Below, in pieces: positions 14,059-25,046 of a stretch of 64,000 nucleotides of DNA. The stretch comes from Liolophura sinensis. Lineage: Eukaryota > Mollusca > Polyplacophora > Chitonida > Chitonidae. Every line of letters begins with the position of its first letter. Position 1 is the first letter of the stretch. Where the stretch lies: contig NC_088306.1 in NCBI RefSeq assembly GCF_032854445.1, positions 23,967,764 through 24,031,763 on the forward strand, in the 5' to 3' direction. The position numbers and the translations under genes were made by a program. The notes below the pieces were generated by a model, which did no database searches, was not told the DNA's origin, and saw only the letters and a program-made list of their open reading frames with translations.

Positions 14059-14955
14059 ATGAAAAAAAACAGGGTCTGCAAATTATGATTGTGCAATAAA
14101 TGTGTGTGTGTATGTGGTGAGGGGGGGGGGGGGGAGGGTGTAGAGGTAAATAATAGAACAACGATACATGTCAATTCCGTTTTGCAAAGTAACATTGGTT
14201 TGGGTCTAATAGAAGTTTCTCGCTTTATACAAACAGTTCGTACACTTGTGGGATTCCGACGAGCTGTAAAACACAGACCACTCTGATCTCTGCATATCAC
14301 CAGGGTGGTTTAACCTGAATAAAAAAGCCGTAGTAACAGAACGTTCAATTATGTAACATTATCTGTCTGTCTTACTTAGCCGGGGAAGGCTTGTGATATC
14401 CAACGAGCCTCTTTTGTGATCGGACGTACGGCGTTTCTCAATCAAGCACGGTGACTTTAGCCTTGCTTGGTAATGAGCTTTGATGTGTTATAGATAACTT
14501 GTAGAACCAACCTGCCTAAAGACAATGATGCCCAAGATAGCTCGGTTACCATACGCATTCTCTATCACACCGATTCACCCATAACTGGAACAATTGCATG
14601 GAGAAGACAGAGGAGTTTCGATAGTTTGATAGGGCGATTTAAGCCTGCCAAGAAAGTCTTGAAAAAGATAAAACAATTGTTGAATATTTTCTCTATATTC
14701 TTCAAGGACACAGCCGTTGAATTGGTTTATTCCATGGCTGCTGGGATTGTCACAAAGAAAACTGTCTGTGAACTGACAGCTCTATGTTGTATTTAGCCAA
14801 AGGCAGATATATAATGAGGGACAACTCCACGATTTTCTGTTTCTGCTAACTTTGACCTGAAATCACCACTTTTAAATGGGGCTGTTTCTCTCTGTTTGCT
14901 TTGTGACTGTTCTGCACAACTTAAGAGCTACTTCCAGGAATCGTTTAAAACGCAA
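14059..14955. repeat. Array module X2.5 (internally deleted)
   Basis: Same left breakpoint as X1.5 (CAGGGTCTGCAAATTATG). It jumps near 14450 from the equivalent of ~1930 to ~3335 of X1, then continues into the first ~150 bases of Y-like sequence before the next SINE. The deletion breakpoints differ from those of X1.5, so the two deletions arose separately. Confidence 0.75.
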
Positions 14956-17900
14956 CAACTGGAAAATAGATTTCCATTTTGATAATGTCCCGTAACCCTG
15001 ATGTACTCTTTCGTTGCAATAGAATACATGTTGGCTTCCTCTCCGGCCGTACGGCCCGCTGTCTTATCAGTGAAATATTCCTGAGTACGGAGTAAAACAC
15101 AAATGAAATACATAATTAAAACAGAATCCTCCAGTCAAACTTAGAAATGTTTTACTAATACGATAGCAACTTTTTGTGATGTTTAGAATGCATTCAACAT
15201 TGGAGACGTTAGACGAATTGTCAAGCACTGCAGGGCACAGACACGACGAACATCCGTGCAGAGAGTAATCAACCTCGCTCGATCCTCACCTACGGCAGGT
15301 TAGGCCACAGCCAAGACTGAAGTCGGGAACCTCAGTTGTCAAGGCCATATAGGTTGTTGCTAGAAAAACACCGAGGTAGGTTCTACTACACTTTATAGTG
15401 AATAAACTTGATTAATTCATGTTTATTTTCAATGTGTTCATTTCATTGCTGTTGAACACAGTGTTCAACAATTTCTTGGTTGCATGATGCCCTGTAGGTT
15501 TAAGGAAACTGGAGTGAACCACGTATCAGACTAAACTATTGACCATAAACCTTAGTGGTACGATTCCAAAGCATAGGCCTACACCAAAGGCGCACTATTG
15601 CTAGAACGTGTGATACTGCAGGTTTTTAAAAGCGTAATGTGAAAGATTATCTGGTGCTGTCCCAAGTGTCTCTGTGTTTTAGTCACAAAATTGTCGGTAG
15701 TTTTCGAGGGTACTGGTACCATAAACAATGCCGAATTTATCCATTCTCATGTGGTTCGAGTCAATTTTGAATGGCTTTTACCTGCTCTCATTTCAATGGA
15801 AAAACTGCTTCGCAATGGACATGTAAATGCAGTAAAATGTTGACGGCGATTCATGCACGACATTTGTAGATTTCCGGTTGCCAGCCCTGGCTTCCGTTTT
15901 CAAACTTCGCCCACCAAAATATACGCACAACCATTCAAACTTACAGTTGCCAATAGTATCAGTACTGCACCTTACTGCTCTCTTATCATCAGAAAACGTT
16001 TACAAATGAGTGATACCAGTTACAGCACTCAACGTTAAGCGGTCGCCAGCGTGCAGCTTACCTGGATAAACAGGGCTTTCCGCCTACTCTAGCTACATAA
16101 ATAAATGATACATTCAGCATCCTATACTAGTAATCAATTACCAATGAAATCTGTTACTCGACGACCGTAAGCGAGACCCTGGCTGATTTGCTGAACACAC
16201 GTCTACAGATATGCATGAATTCTGAAACAGGGTTTGCAAGTTATGATTGTGCGGTAAATCTGTGCGTGTGTATGTGGGGGAGGGGGGGGGGGGTGGGTTG
16301 ATAGATCACCGATTCATGTCAGTTCAGTTTCGCAAGATAACATTGGTTTGTGTCTAATGGAATTTTCACGCCCCATGCATACAGTTCGTACACTTGTGGG
16401 ATTCCGACGAGCTGTAAACCACAGCCCTTTTTGATCTGTACATATCACAGGGGGGGGGGAGGGGGGGGGGGGTTAACCTAAATAAAAAGTCGTAGTAACA
16501 AAAAGCTCCATTATGTGACATTGTCTAGCCGGTGAAGACTTGTGATATCCATCGAGTCTCTTATCTGCTCTGACGTACAACGTTTCTCAATCAAGCACAG
16601 ATAATACTAAAATTTTAAGAAGCCAGACAATATTTATATCAATTTGCTGTCTACAGCCTAAATTAGTGTCAGCAGTTGAGTAGAAGTGCTGATCACCCCC
16701 CTACGGGAATATGAACCCGCCAATGTAATTTGTATATCACAAATGTCACTTGTTAAGTCATGTGTATCCCTGAATCACTGGTTTAACGTTTAGCAAAATT
16801 GCACCAAGATGAACGGACTTCAGGACAGAGCAAATATATCACCAATGGCCGAAGGGATCTGTGCCACATTAAAACTAATGTTTAAAGTGGGGTTTACATC
16901 ACAAATATTCTAAGGGATACACACAGTGAGAAATAGATGAGGGAACAATTCCAATCTACAACGGACTAATCTAACCACTGTAAGCAGAACACTTCAGCTA
17001 AGAAGGCAAGTTTCCGCTTCCAGAACAATCTATATTTCCATCCTTATTTATGCTCTATTCCCTGAAAGTAATGTAGCGATGTAACAATAGTTTGATGGCA
17101 TATGTGAGTTTTTATAACAGTTACTGTCAACATCATTACACATTGTGTAATGATGTTCTGGAAATCATGGCTACTGTAGATGAACCTGCGTCTTAATGAT
17201 AAATAGTTTACCTCCAATCTCCATAAAGGATTCCTTCGTGATTTTCAATAAAGCAGATGCGGTATATATGACTTGCAACTGTCATCCAGTAAAAGGCCTG
17301 CCTGGCTCTGCTCTGTTAAGAGGCACCATCGCAGAAGACGGCATCCCTGAAACCAGTAAACCCAACAATGATTTTTTGAGACTGCAACGTATAAGGCCTT
17401 TTCAACCTCATAGAACAAATTTGTTCAGCGTAGAATTATTAAAATGTGCGTGAGCAAGAAAGGAAACCAGAATCACGACAGACAGTCTAATCATACAAAA
17501 AATGTTTGGCCATTCAAAAAACAATTAAAACAAAACGTGCTCTATATCAGGTGTGTCGTTGATTCATGTCGTTATTGATAAAACAGAATAAAAAAGATAA
17601 GCTGATGTATTCAACCGATATATGTAATATCTGAAATTACTGGACTTACGTTCGGACATACGTAAACACATTTTACTTAAACAATTGGAGCGAACAATGT
17701 ATATGAAAACAGAGCTCACTACTACAGGTATCTAAAATCAGTAAAACTGCTGTCTTCGCCCTTGTCCTATGGGGAGTATTTTGATCTACCGCTCATTGTC
17801 CCAGTTTCACAGGATGAAATGCTAATGTATTATTCACGTTCTAGTATTAATCATATGGCGGTTTAACACTGTACTTAGGATATTTCTCTTGGATGACGGT

Positions 17901-18450
17901 GCACAGCTTTATGTCATTAAAAAAAATAGAAAGTCCGGGGAAGACAGGCGCCCGAGGGAAGACGAAGGAGGGTGAGCTAAAAACTTGATCCGATTACATC
18001 ATATGTCCTAATTTCTCCCACGATTTGTAAACAGCTCCCGCAGACAAAAACTATCAAGGCAGCGAAAGAAATGCAAGTCTCGGGGAAAAGGACACGCTGA
18101 AAAGCGTGAGTTTAGCGCCTTCTCAGTAATGAGCTCTGATGTGTTATAGATAACGTGAGAAACTTGGTTACCTTACGCTTTCTCCGTCATCTTTCGAACA
18201 ACTGTATGGAGAAGACAGAGAGAATTCAATAGTTTGGTAAAGCGATTTAAGTCTGGCTTGAAAGTCTTCAAAAAGGATAAAACAGTTGTTAAATATTTGC
18301 TGTATATTCTTCAAGGACACAATCTTTAAATTAGTTCATTCCGTTGCTACAAGGATGGTCACAAACAGAACTGTCTGTAAAGTGCAAGGGTTATGCTGTA
18401 TTTAGCCAAAAGCAGATTTATAATGAGGCAGCCTCATTGTTGTTGCTGTG
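14956..18450. repeat. Array module X3 (copy 3, no Y follows)
   Basis: Colinear with X1 and X2 except for a deletion at ~15192 (the equivalent of 290-600 in X1 is absent) and extra sequence near 17041-17190 carrying a near-perfect palindrome (17129-17157). Shared module 15850-16240; G tracts at 16276-16298 and 16450-16472. The 17200-18120 part is visibly more diverged from X1/X2 than the first half. It joins X4 directly, without Y. Confidence 0.8.
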
Positions 18451-19465
18451 ACATTTTCTCGGGCTCTGACCGGTTTACTCCCATCACAATGCTGGCCGCT
18501 GTCGTATAAGTGAAATATTCTTGAGTACGGCGTAAAACACCAATCAAATACATAATTAAAACAGAATCCTCCAGTCAAACTGAGGAAAGTTTTACTAATA
18601 CGATGGCGACATTTTATGTAATATTTAGATCGCGGTCCCGAGAGAAAACCACTGACATCTCCCGTGTGTGACATGTATTGTTCTGGTGGAAAGAAAGTGT
18701 GTTCCAGAGAACTTCATTGCAAGATTGTGCGAAAGAGATTATTGTCAGCATGTTGAAAACAGTGGACTAAAGAAACTTCCGTGCCCTAGAATGGGATTTA
18801 TCACATGTAGCAAGTAAACGACGACGAAAAGCTTATACTGTGTGGGCGTGTGCATTCGTCTAGGAAAATAGGTATTTGTGTTTACACCTGCAGAAAAAAC
18901 AGAAATGTCGCAATGCAAATCAAAATTTGATTTATTTATTTATTTGATTGGTGTCAAGAATATTTCACTTATACGACAGCGGTCAGCATTATGGTGGATG
19001 GAAACTGAGCAGAGCCCGGGAGAAACCCACGACCATCCGCAGGTTGCTGGAAGACCTTCCCAAGTACGGCCGGAGAGGAAGCCAGCATGAGCTGGACTTG
19101 AAGCGACCGCATTGGTGAGAGATTCCTGGGTCATTATGACGCACTAGCGCGCTAACCATGCAAATCAACATTAAAATCCAACTATGGGACATGGGAGACG
19201 TTAGACGGAATGTCAAGGACTGCAAGGCACAGATACAAGGAACATTCGTGCAGAGAGTAATCAACCCGACTGGATCAGGTAGCCATGACACGTCCTCACC
19301 TACGGCAGGTATGGCCACAGCGAGGGCTGGAGTTGGGCACCTCAGTTGTCAAGGCCAATTGGGTTGTTGCTAGAAAGACTTTGAGGTAGGTTCCACTACA
19401 CTTTTAAGTGAATAAACCGGATTAATTGATGTTTATTTATAAATGTATTTATTTTATTGCTGTTT
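18451..19465. repeat. Array module X4 (truncated last copy, SINE inserted)
   Basis: Opens with the best-preserved copy of the unit's own SINE 3' half (18456-18560) and follows X1 to the position equivalent to ~885. There it stops abruptly after CTGTTTAACA and unrelated sequence begins. A separate minus-strand SINE interrupts it at 18924-19157. Confidence 0.8.
18924..19157 (-). mobile_element. tRNA-derived SINE (MetaSINE-like), full length with target-site duplication
   Basis: Read on the minus strand it begins with a tRNA-like head (GGTTAGCGCGC, an A-box-like stretch), followed by a conserved core containing CCCGGGCTCTGC and a 3' part reading AAGTGAAATATTCTTGA, ending in ATAAATAAAT repeats. 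An 11-bp perfect direct repeat (ATGCAAATCAA) sits at 18913-18923 and 19158-19168. The other X copies lack the insert. The core resembles, from memory, the Meta-domain of MetaSINEs; that name is not verified here. Confidence 0.85.
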
Positions 19466-20406
19466 AACATAATATCAAACAAAGAAACACGAAGACGCTT
19501 GAACAAGTTCAATATATTTTAACAAATAGACAAATAATACAAATGACAATAATATAAAAACAATACAAATAATTACAAATATATATATAGTCTCCTAATG
19601 ATGACAGCGTCCATATTCTAAATATTACAACTATTACAACCAAAGGCGAGTCAGTCCTAGTAAATATAAAATCTACAGTCAAGAGGATGATAGTGGAGTG
19701 ACTAGGTGCGGTGGGCAAACCCTGCCAACGATGTTTATTCCCCAACTGCCTGTGAAGTTGTAACTTCCCAGAGCGGACGGGTTGACAGTAGCATCCGTGA
19801 AGCTGATCTGGGGGTGTATGTTTCACTCCTCGGAAATATACACAAAGTCACTTTCAGTGTAAACTGAGATGAAATGTACGTAATCGTACAAAGAGACAGT
19901 GAGCGCTACAAGACCCAAAATAACGTCGCTAAAAATAGCAAGTGGCGAAACATTAGCTCACACAGTGCTACGTACAGAAAATGATGTACAAATGACGAAA
20001 GTGAAATCGCGTAAAAGCCGATGTTTCCAAACTCAGCAAAACCCTTCACAGAGGATAGCAGTCAACATGACTGCTCTCAAGTGAACTGTAGTAAATGACT
20101 GTTCACAAGTGGACTTGTGATGTGTGAACAATTAATGACTGCGAGCTCCACAACTCCGTCACTTATATTTATAGCTTAAAGTACAGAAAATTCTGGATGG
20201 TATGATCGTAAAATTGTTCACAACACCGATACATATTTCCAGAATGTACACTCTATTTACAATGACATTAAACTCATAAACACCAAAGCCTCCAGAACGC
20301 CCGAATGAATTAGTCTCAAGGCTATCATATACACAGAGGGAAGAATGTAGGTCAGACACTGGCAAATAAAAAACATACTACAATCTTAAAGACGGGATCC
20401 GTACAC
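19466..20406 (-). mobile_element. Unclassified insertion, possibly an LTR-like element (minus strand)
   Basis: Sequence unrelated to either array, lying exactly between the truncation of X4 and the start of unit A. On the minus strand it would begin TGTAGTATG (20382 leftward), carry a TATA-box-like TATAAATATAAG (20162-20173) and an AATAAA (~19736), and end in a U/A-rich part. That order suits a ~0.9 kb LTR. However, I see no clean CA end, no target-site duplication and no coding part, so a spacer remains possible. Confidence 0.3.
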
Positions 20407-21654
20407 AATTCAGACAGGCCTAGACTGGAATAGCCTTCTGATCACCGGTACGTCAAATACATAGCCTCTAACGAATCTGTGCTTTATAGTGAAAGAATGC
20501 TGATAAAAATGTGATTCCATATTAAGCCCTGTGGGAGTCATTGCGGTTCCTTTTTGAAAAAAACGGCCCACTTTATACACAAACTTCCTTCAAAACAAAA
20601 ATGTTAGTATTCCAAAATAGATATATTCATGTCAGGAATTCATTAGTTTAAAATCTTGATTTCAGCCAAAGTTTTTCGAAAGCAGTTACTGGTTAGATTA
20701 AGTGATCATATGTGCTTTCTGTAGATCTGTCAGGCTGCTTTTTATGATTCACTGGCAATTTCAACATACTTATCTTTAAATCATATACATGATATAGAAG
20801 GCTTCATGCATGTACACTACAACCATTCTGACCATAATGATTAACCGATTGCATAACATTCAGTAAAAAGAGGTCGATTGTAGTTGTTATGTTTAATCTA
20901 TTTAAATTTAAAATTAATTTCTTTTTGGTGATTTAAACCAAACCGGTATCTATATCACTTCTTTTGTATAAATAGTATAAAGTTCGTTTTTTAAATTGAC
21001 AGGTTAACTTATCTAAATACTTACAGAAGAGCCTAAACTACACCAAATGCCACAAGGGAACCAACACATTAAGGAAAAAATTCTAGAGATAATATTCTGA
21101 CCTATAGAAGAAATTTAAGAAAGCATCTTCCGATGAAAGATGAAAGTCAATTTACGTTGAAATACTAACAGTTTTGAGCCGCATGAATCCGTTATTTAAA
21201 CCTTTTGTATTGTGTGAAGACGATGGCTGCTAAATCAGTGTCCTATCGCATCCAAGTGACCAGCTGGTGTGTCAAGCCGTACAGTTATGTTCTACATCAT
21301 CGCCATACCATACCATCTGCTGTGAACCTTGCTGAAGTAAATAACTATCATTTCCTGGCTACATATAATTGACAATGGTCATGTTTAATCGTTTACTGAA
21401 TGCTCACAGTGGGAAGAAATTGTATATAAATATATATGCAATTGGTTTATTACTTAGAACGCCCGTTTTTCTTCAGATTTTGGGATTTTTCTTGGATTTT
21501 TCCATCTCTAACAGGGCGAAGTAAAACAAAAGTTCAAAAGAATATGTAATGCCTTAAGAGGACTCACAACACGTTCACACTCTTTCAGGTGGATAATATT
21601 CAAACCATGCATCATTAATACGCTTACTCGTATTATTTGCTTGATAGTTATCTT

Positions 21655-21951
21655 GCCATAATGGTTCAATCGTCCGCCTCGAAGTCGAGAAACCCAAGGT
21701 CAGATCATAACAAAGACTTTAAAAATGGTACTTGTTACTGCGTCTCTTGACTCTCAGAACTGAGAGGTTAGAGTAAGGAAACAGACTGGCTGTCATTACA
21801 ATATTTCAGTGGCGGCAAAATTTTTGCAGGATGGACTCGCGCTGCCACGAGAAGGCACAGTATATACACACACAACTAATTACTTCTCTTCGTCATATGA
21901 CTGCAAATTGTTAAGAACGACGTGAAACCAAGGTCATTTATTCCTTCATTC
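21655..21951 (+). mobile_element. SINE, family of 62017
   Basis: Begins ATGGTTCAATCGTCCGCCTC, shares CAAAGACTTTAAAAATGG and a degraded ACGAGAAGGCACAG block, and ends TTGTTAAGAACGACGTGAAA. It sits inside unit A of the second array. Confidence 0.7.
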
Positions 21952-22307
21952 CACAACAAAAACACATTAAGTGCGGTTTTAACACCGGCTTTGTACGAGG
22001 AAGTTGATGCTCATATGGAACTGTCAACTGGACGACCACTTGCCTCTACCAATAAGGCGTGCATATCTGTACCTTGTCATACGGCTCTTTAATGCCTAGA
22101 TGTTTGCAGTGCATCTAGCGAATGGCGAATCATTACGCAAACTACCGCACTTCTCTCCATCCTTAAAACTGACCCCCGCCAGATAAAGAAGAAATTCTTA
22201 CACATTCTACACATGCTGTGTGTTGAGTTTCAGTAAGTTTGTCCAATCGCTCTTTTTTCATTTTTTTACGCTTTGTGCAGATACTCTTTTCCCTGGACAT
22301 TTCATTT

Positions 22308-22750
22308 AGGACACTATAACCTAATCAATACAATCAGTACCATTTTATCTGGGACACTATGACCTAATCAATACAATCAGTACCATTTTACCTGCGACAA
22401 CTATAACCTAATCAATACAATCAGGACCATTTTACCTGCGACACTATAACCTAATCAATACAATCAGTACCATTTTAACTGCGACACTATAACCTTAATC
22501 AATACAATCAGTACCATTTTACCTGCGACACTATAGCCCAATCAATACAATCAGTACCATTTTACCTGCGACACTATAGCCCAATCAATACAATCAGTAC
22601 CATTTTACCTGCGACACTATAACCTAATCAGATACAATCAGTACCATTTTACTGCGACACTATAACCTAATCAATACAATCAGTACATTTTACCTGCGAC
22701 ACTATAACCTAATCAATTACAATCAGTACTATTTTATCTGCGACACTAAC
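22308..22750 (+). repeat. 43-bp minisatellite in unit A (~10 copies)
   Basis: Unit pattern CTGCGACACTATAACCTAAT then CAATACAATCAGTACCATTT plus TAC, repeated about 10.3 times with few substitutions and one-base indels. Homologous to the array at 27896. Confidence 0.95.
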
Positions 22751-24901
22751 AGGAACTCTAAGTTTCGACTAAGTTTCAAATATGTCCATTGGTGGTCGAT
22801 CTGTCCGTCGGTCCTACTTTTCATAACTTACAGGGTTTAATTCACTTAACCGAGGTTCTGATTGCAAGACTCCGTCCACTGTTTACAAGATTCCGCCTCT
22901 ATTGGTACGTGCCATGTGTGTTCCATGCAATAATAAAATTTTAAAATTCTGCAACTTCTTTGCATTTATTTTATGCCTTAACGTGTAAATACACATTGGG
23001 AATCAAGGAGAGCATTGATAAATTTGAACGATGGAAAATAGAATTAAATGCCACCTGACTGTATAATTAGACTAATTAGACCATTCCATTCCAAAGAAAG
23101 TGCACGTTTATGGATATGATCACAGCTCATTTGTTAAGCACTATCACCAGTATTTCATAAAGTGGACCAGTATGTCGCCCAAAAGAATCTAGCCCTGGGG
23201 CATTGCAATACGTTAACATCAAAGTTCCACTGGTGGTATTTAACAGAAACGTGTAAGGAGTCGAAGTTGTCTCTAGGCCACATCGGGGCATCCAGGGAGA
23301 CTTTTGTAAGCGGTATTCTTTTGGCTGAAGGTGTTTTATTTGTCCTGAAAAACAACCCGATTGCCTCAGGAAAAGGGACATGGGGTGATAGATTATAATG
23401 TTCCTGGACAGTACGTTCAACATGTATTATTCTCTTTCCCATTTTGTGCACAATAAATAATTAAATTTTGAATTAATTTTATTAAAGCAAAGGGAACAAG
23501 TGGGACGGGTTTTTTTCCCTCTCATACAAATTCATTCTGAGATATTACATATACCTTCAAACGATGAGAAAGAAGAAACCACATGTTGTATTTCACTCAA
23601 AAATAAATACCAAATTCATTTATACGCTTTTAGAAATGCCTAACGCGCTCGGCTGGATGAAGAATAAAGAATAAGGATTTCGAGTGACAGCACATGGTCC
23701 TCGGCTTCAAGACCTGTTGTTTCAAATCCCTCGTATTTCACCGACATCTGCTGCACGTGTCGCGAGCCTTTATCACTTCGCTCTTAGTTAATGGGAAATG
23801 AAGCTTTAACCTCACCCATTAACAATCAAAATGATCATGTATGAGTCAAAACTGGAGATGTGTCCAAGACGTGTTTTTGTGGAAAGCTCAGAAAGCAACG
23901 GCCTGATATTGATTCTAGGCTAACGCAACGATGGTGGTGTTTAATAAGGCTATTAATTGTTAACACCGCGGATTTCCTTTTCCCATAGCCAAATTTCGGT
24001 GTCTTAGAATCAAGGGGACTTAAGCTCCGGGAACGTTTTGGAAATATCACACATGTGTTTGCCATAAACAATGCACATGTTTTCATCATTCATGTGTACG
24101 AGTTTCTATGCAAACCATCATGCTGGAAATATATCACAACACATTTAGTGGTGTTTTCTTTGGAAATTTACGGAATACAACCGGGGACCAGCCAATCGCC
24201 CAGTAGCAGGCCACTGACGTCATTTTGATAATGTTAGACCTACTTTTCCAACGTCATTGTAATGACATCACACCAAACACAAACCGATGTGAAAAAAGGA
24301 ACTCTTACGTCTTAACAATGCAGGTGTTACGTTAGACTCAGTAATGGCTCGGGGTCCTAAATCACACTAGCACCGCCTCTTGGGATTAAAACTTGTCGCT
24401 TTCCCAATTAACTGAATGTTTTATTACTTTGGATATCACACAAATCTCGTTGCATGCACTGTTCTAATTTTTCGAAATGTACTGCAAGTCCATATGAATC
24501 TATCCGTATTTCTGTGGGCATTACATGTATACCTCTGGGAAGCACTACCTTGGGGGTCCTGGTGCCTTTGTATTTAGTTGAGAGTGTATCGTAAATTTTA
24601 GTATTTTTTCGTTTATTTCATAAAGCGATCTCTATTTAGATATACTTACAGACCGTTCTCCAGGTTGCACTAGTATGAGTAATTTATTGTCATAGCTTTC
24701 TTACAAAGGATGGAAGTTTTCTTAGAGTCTCCAGTTCCCGTTTATAAAGTACGAGCTCCATTTGTCGATAAACACCTGCCATCCGATTAATCTGGAACCA
24801 AGGAGACTTACCCGTCGAAGAAAGTGTCAAGCAGTTTTTATTATGATAGAATCTGTTTGTCGTACTTATACCTTATCGGATTGTCCACTAAAGGAAATCG
24901 C

Positions 24902-25046
24902 AAAAGCCGGAACACGTTAAACCCCAAGCACTCACTCACTTACTCAAAAGCGGTAACACGTTAAACCCCAAGCACTCATTCGCTCACTCAAAAGCCGGAA
25001 CACGTTAAACCCCAAGCACTCACTCACGCGCTCAAAAGCCGGAACA
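24902..25046 (+). repeat. 44-bp tandem repeat made from a SINE tail
   Basis: Three units of exactly 44 bp and a partial fourth, each AAAAGCCGGAACACGTTAAA then CCCCAAGCACTCACTCAC. The inner part is the 3' tail seen on the SINEs at 62017 and 60363. The last unit breaks off after CGGAACA. Confidence 0.9.

Larger units (their letters stand above)
20407..24870. repeat. Second array, unit A
   Basis: Colinear with B (from ~25790) and C (from ~33480): shared blocks at 20407-20770, 21180-21375, 22750-22960, 23100-23390, 23640-24110 and 24400-24860. Contains the 43-bp minisatellite (22308-22750) and a SINE (21655-21951). Divergence from B and C is much larger than between the X copies. No protein family recognised. 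Confidence 0.75.

Noticed and set aside
22308-22750. Regular 43-bp repeats considered as a CRISPR array
   Set aside because: Repeats are directly contiguous with no unique spacers, in a eukaryotic context; it is a minisatellite.
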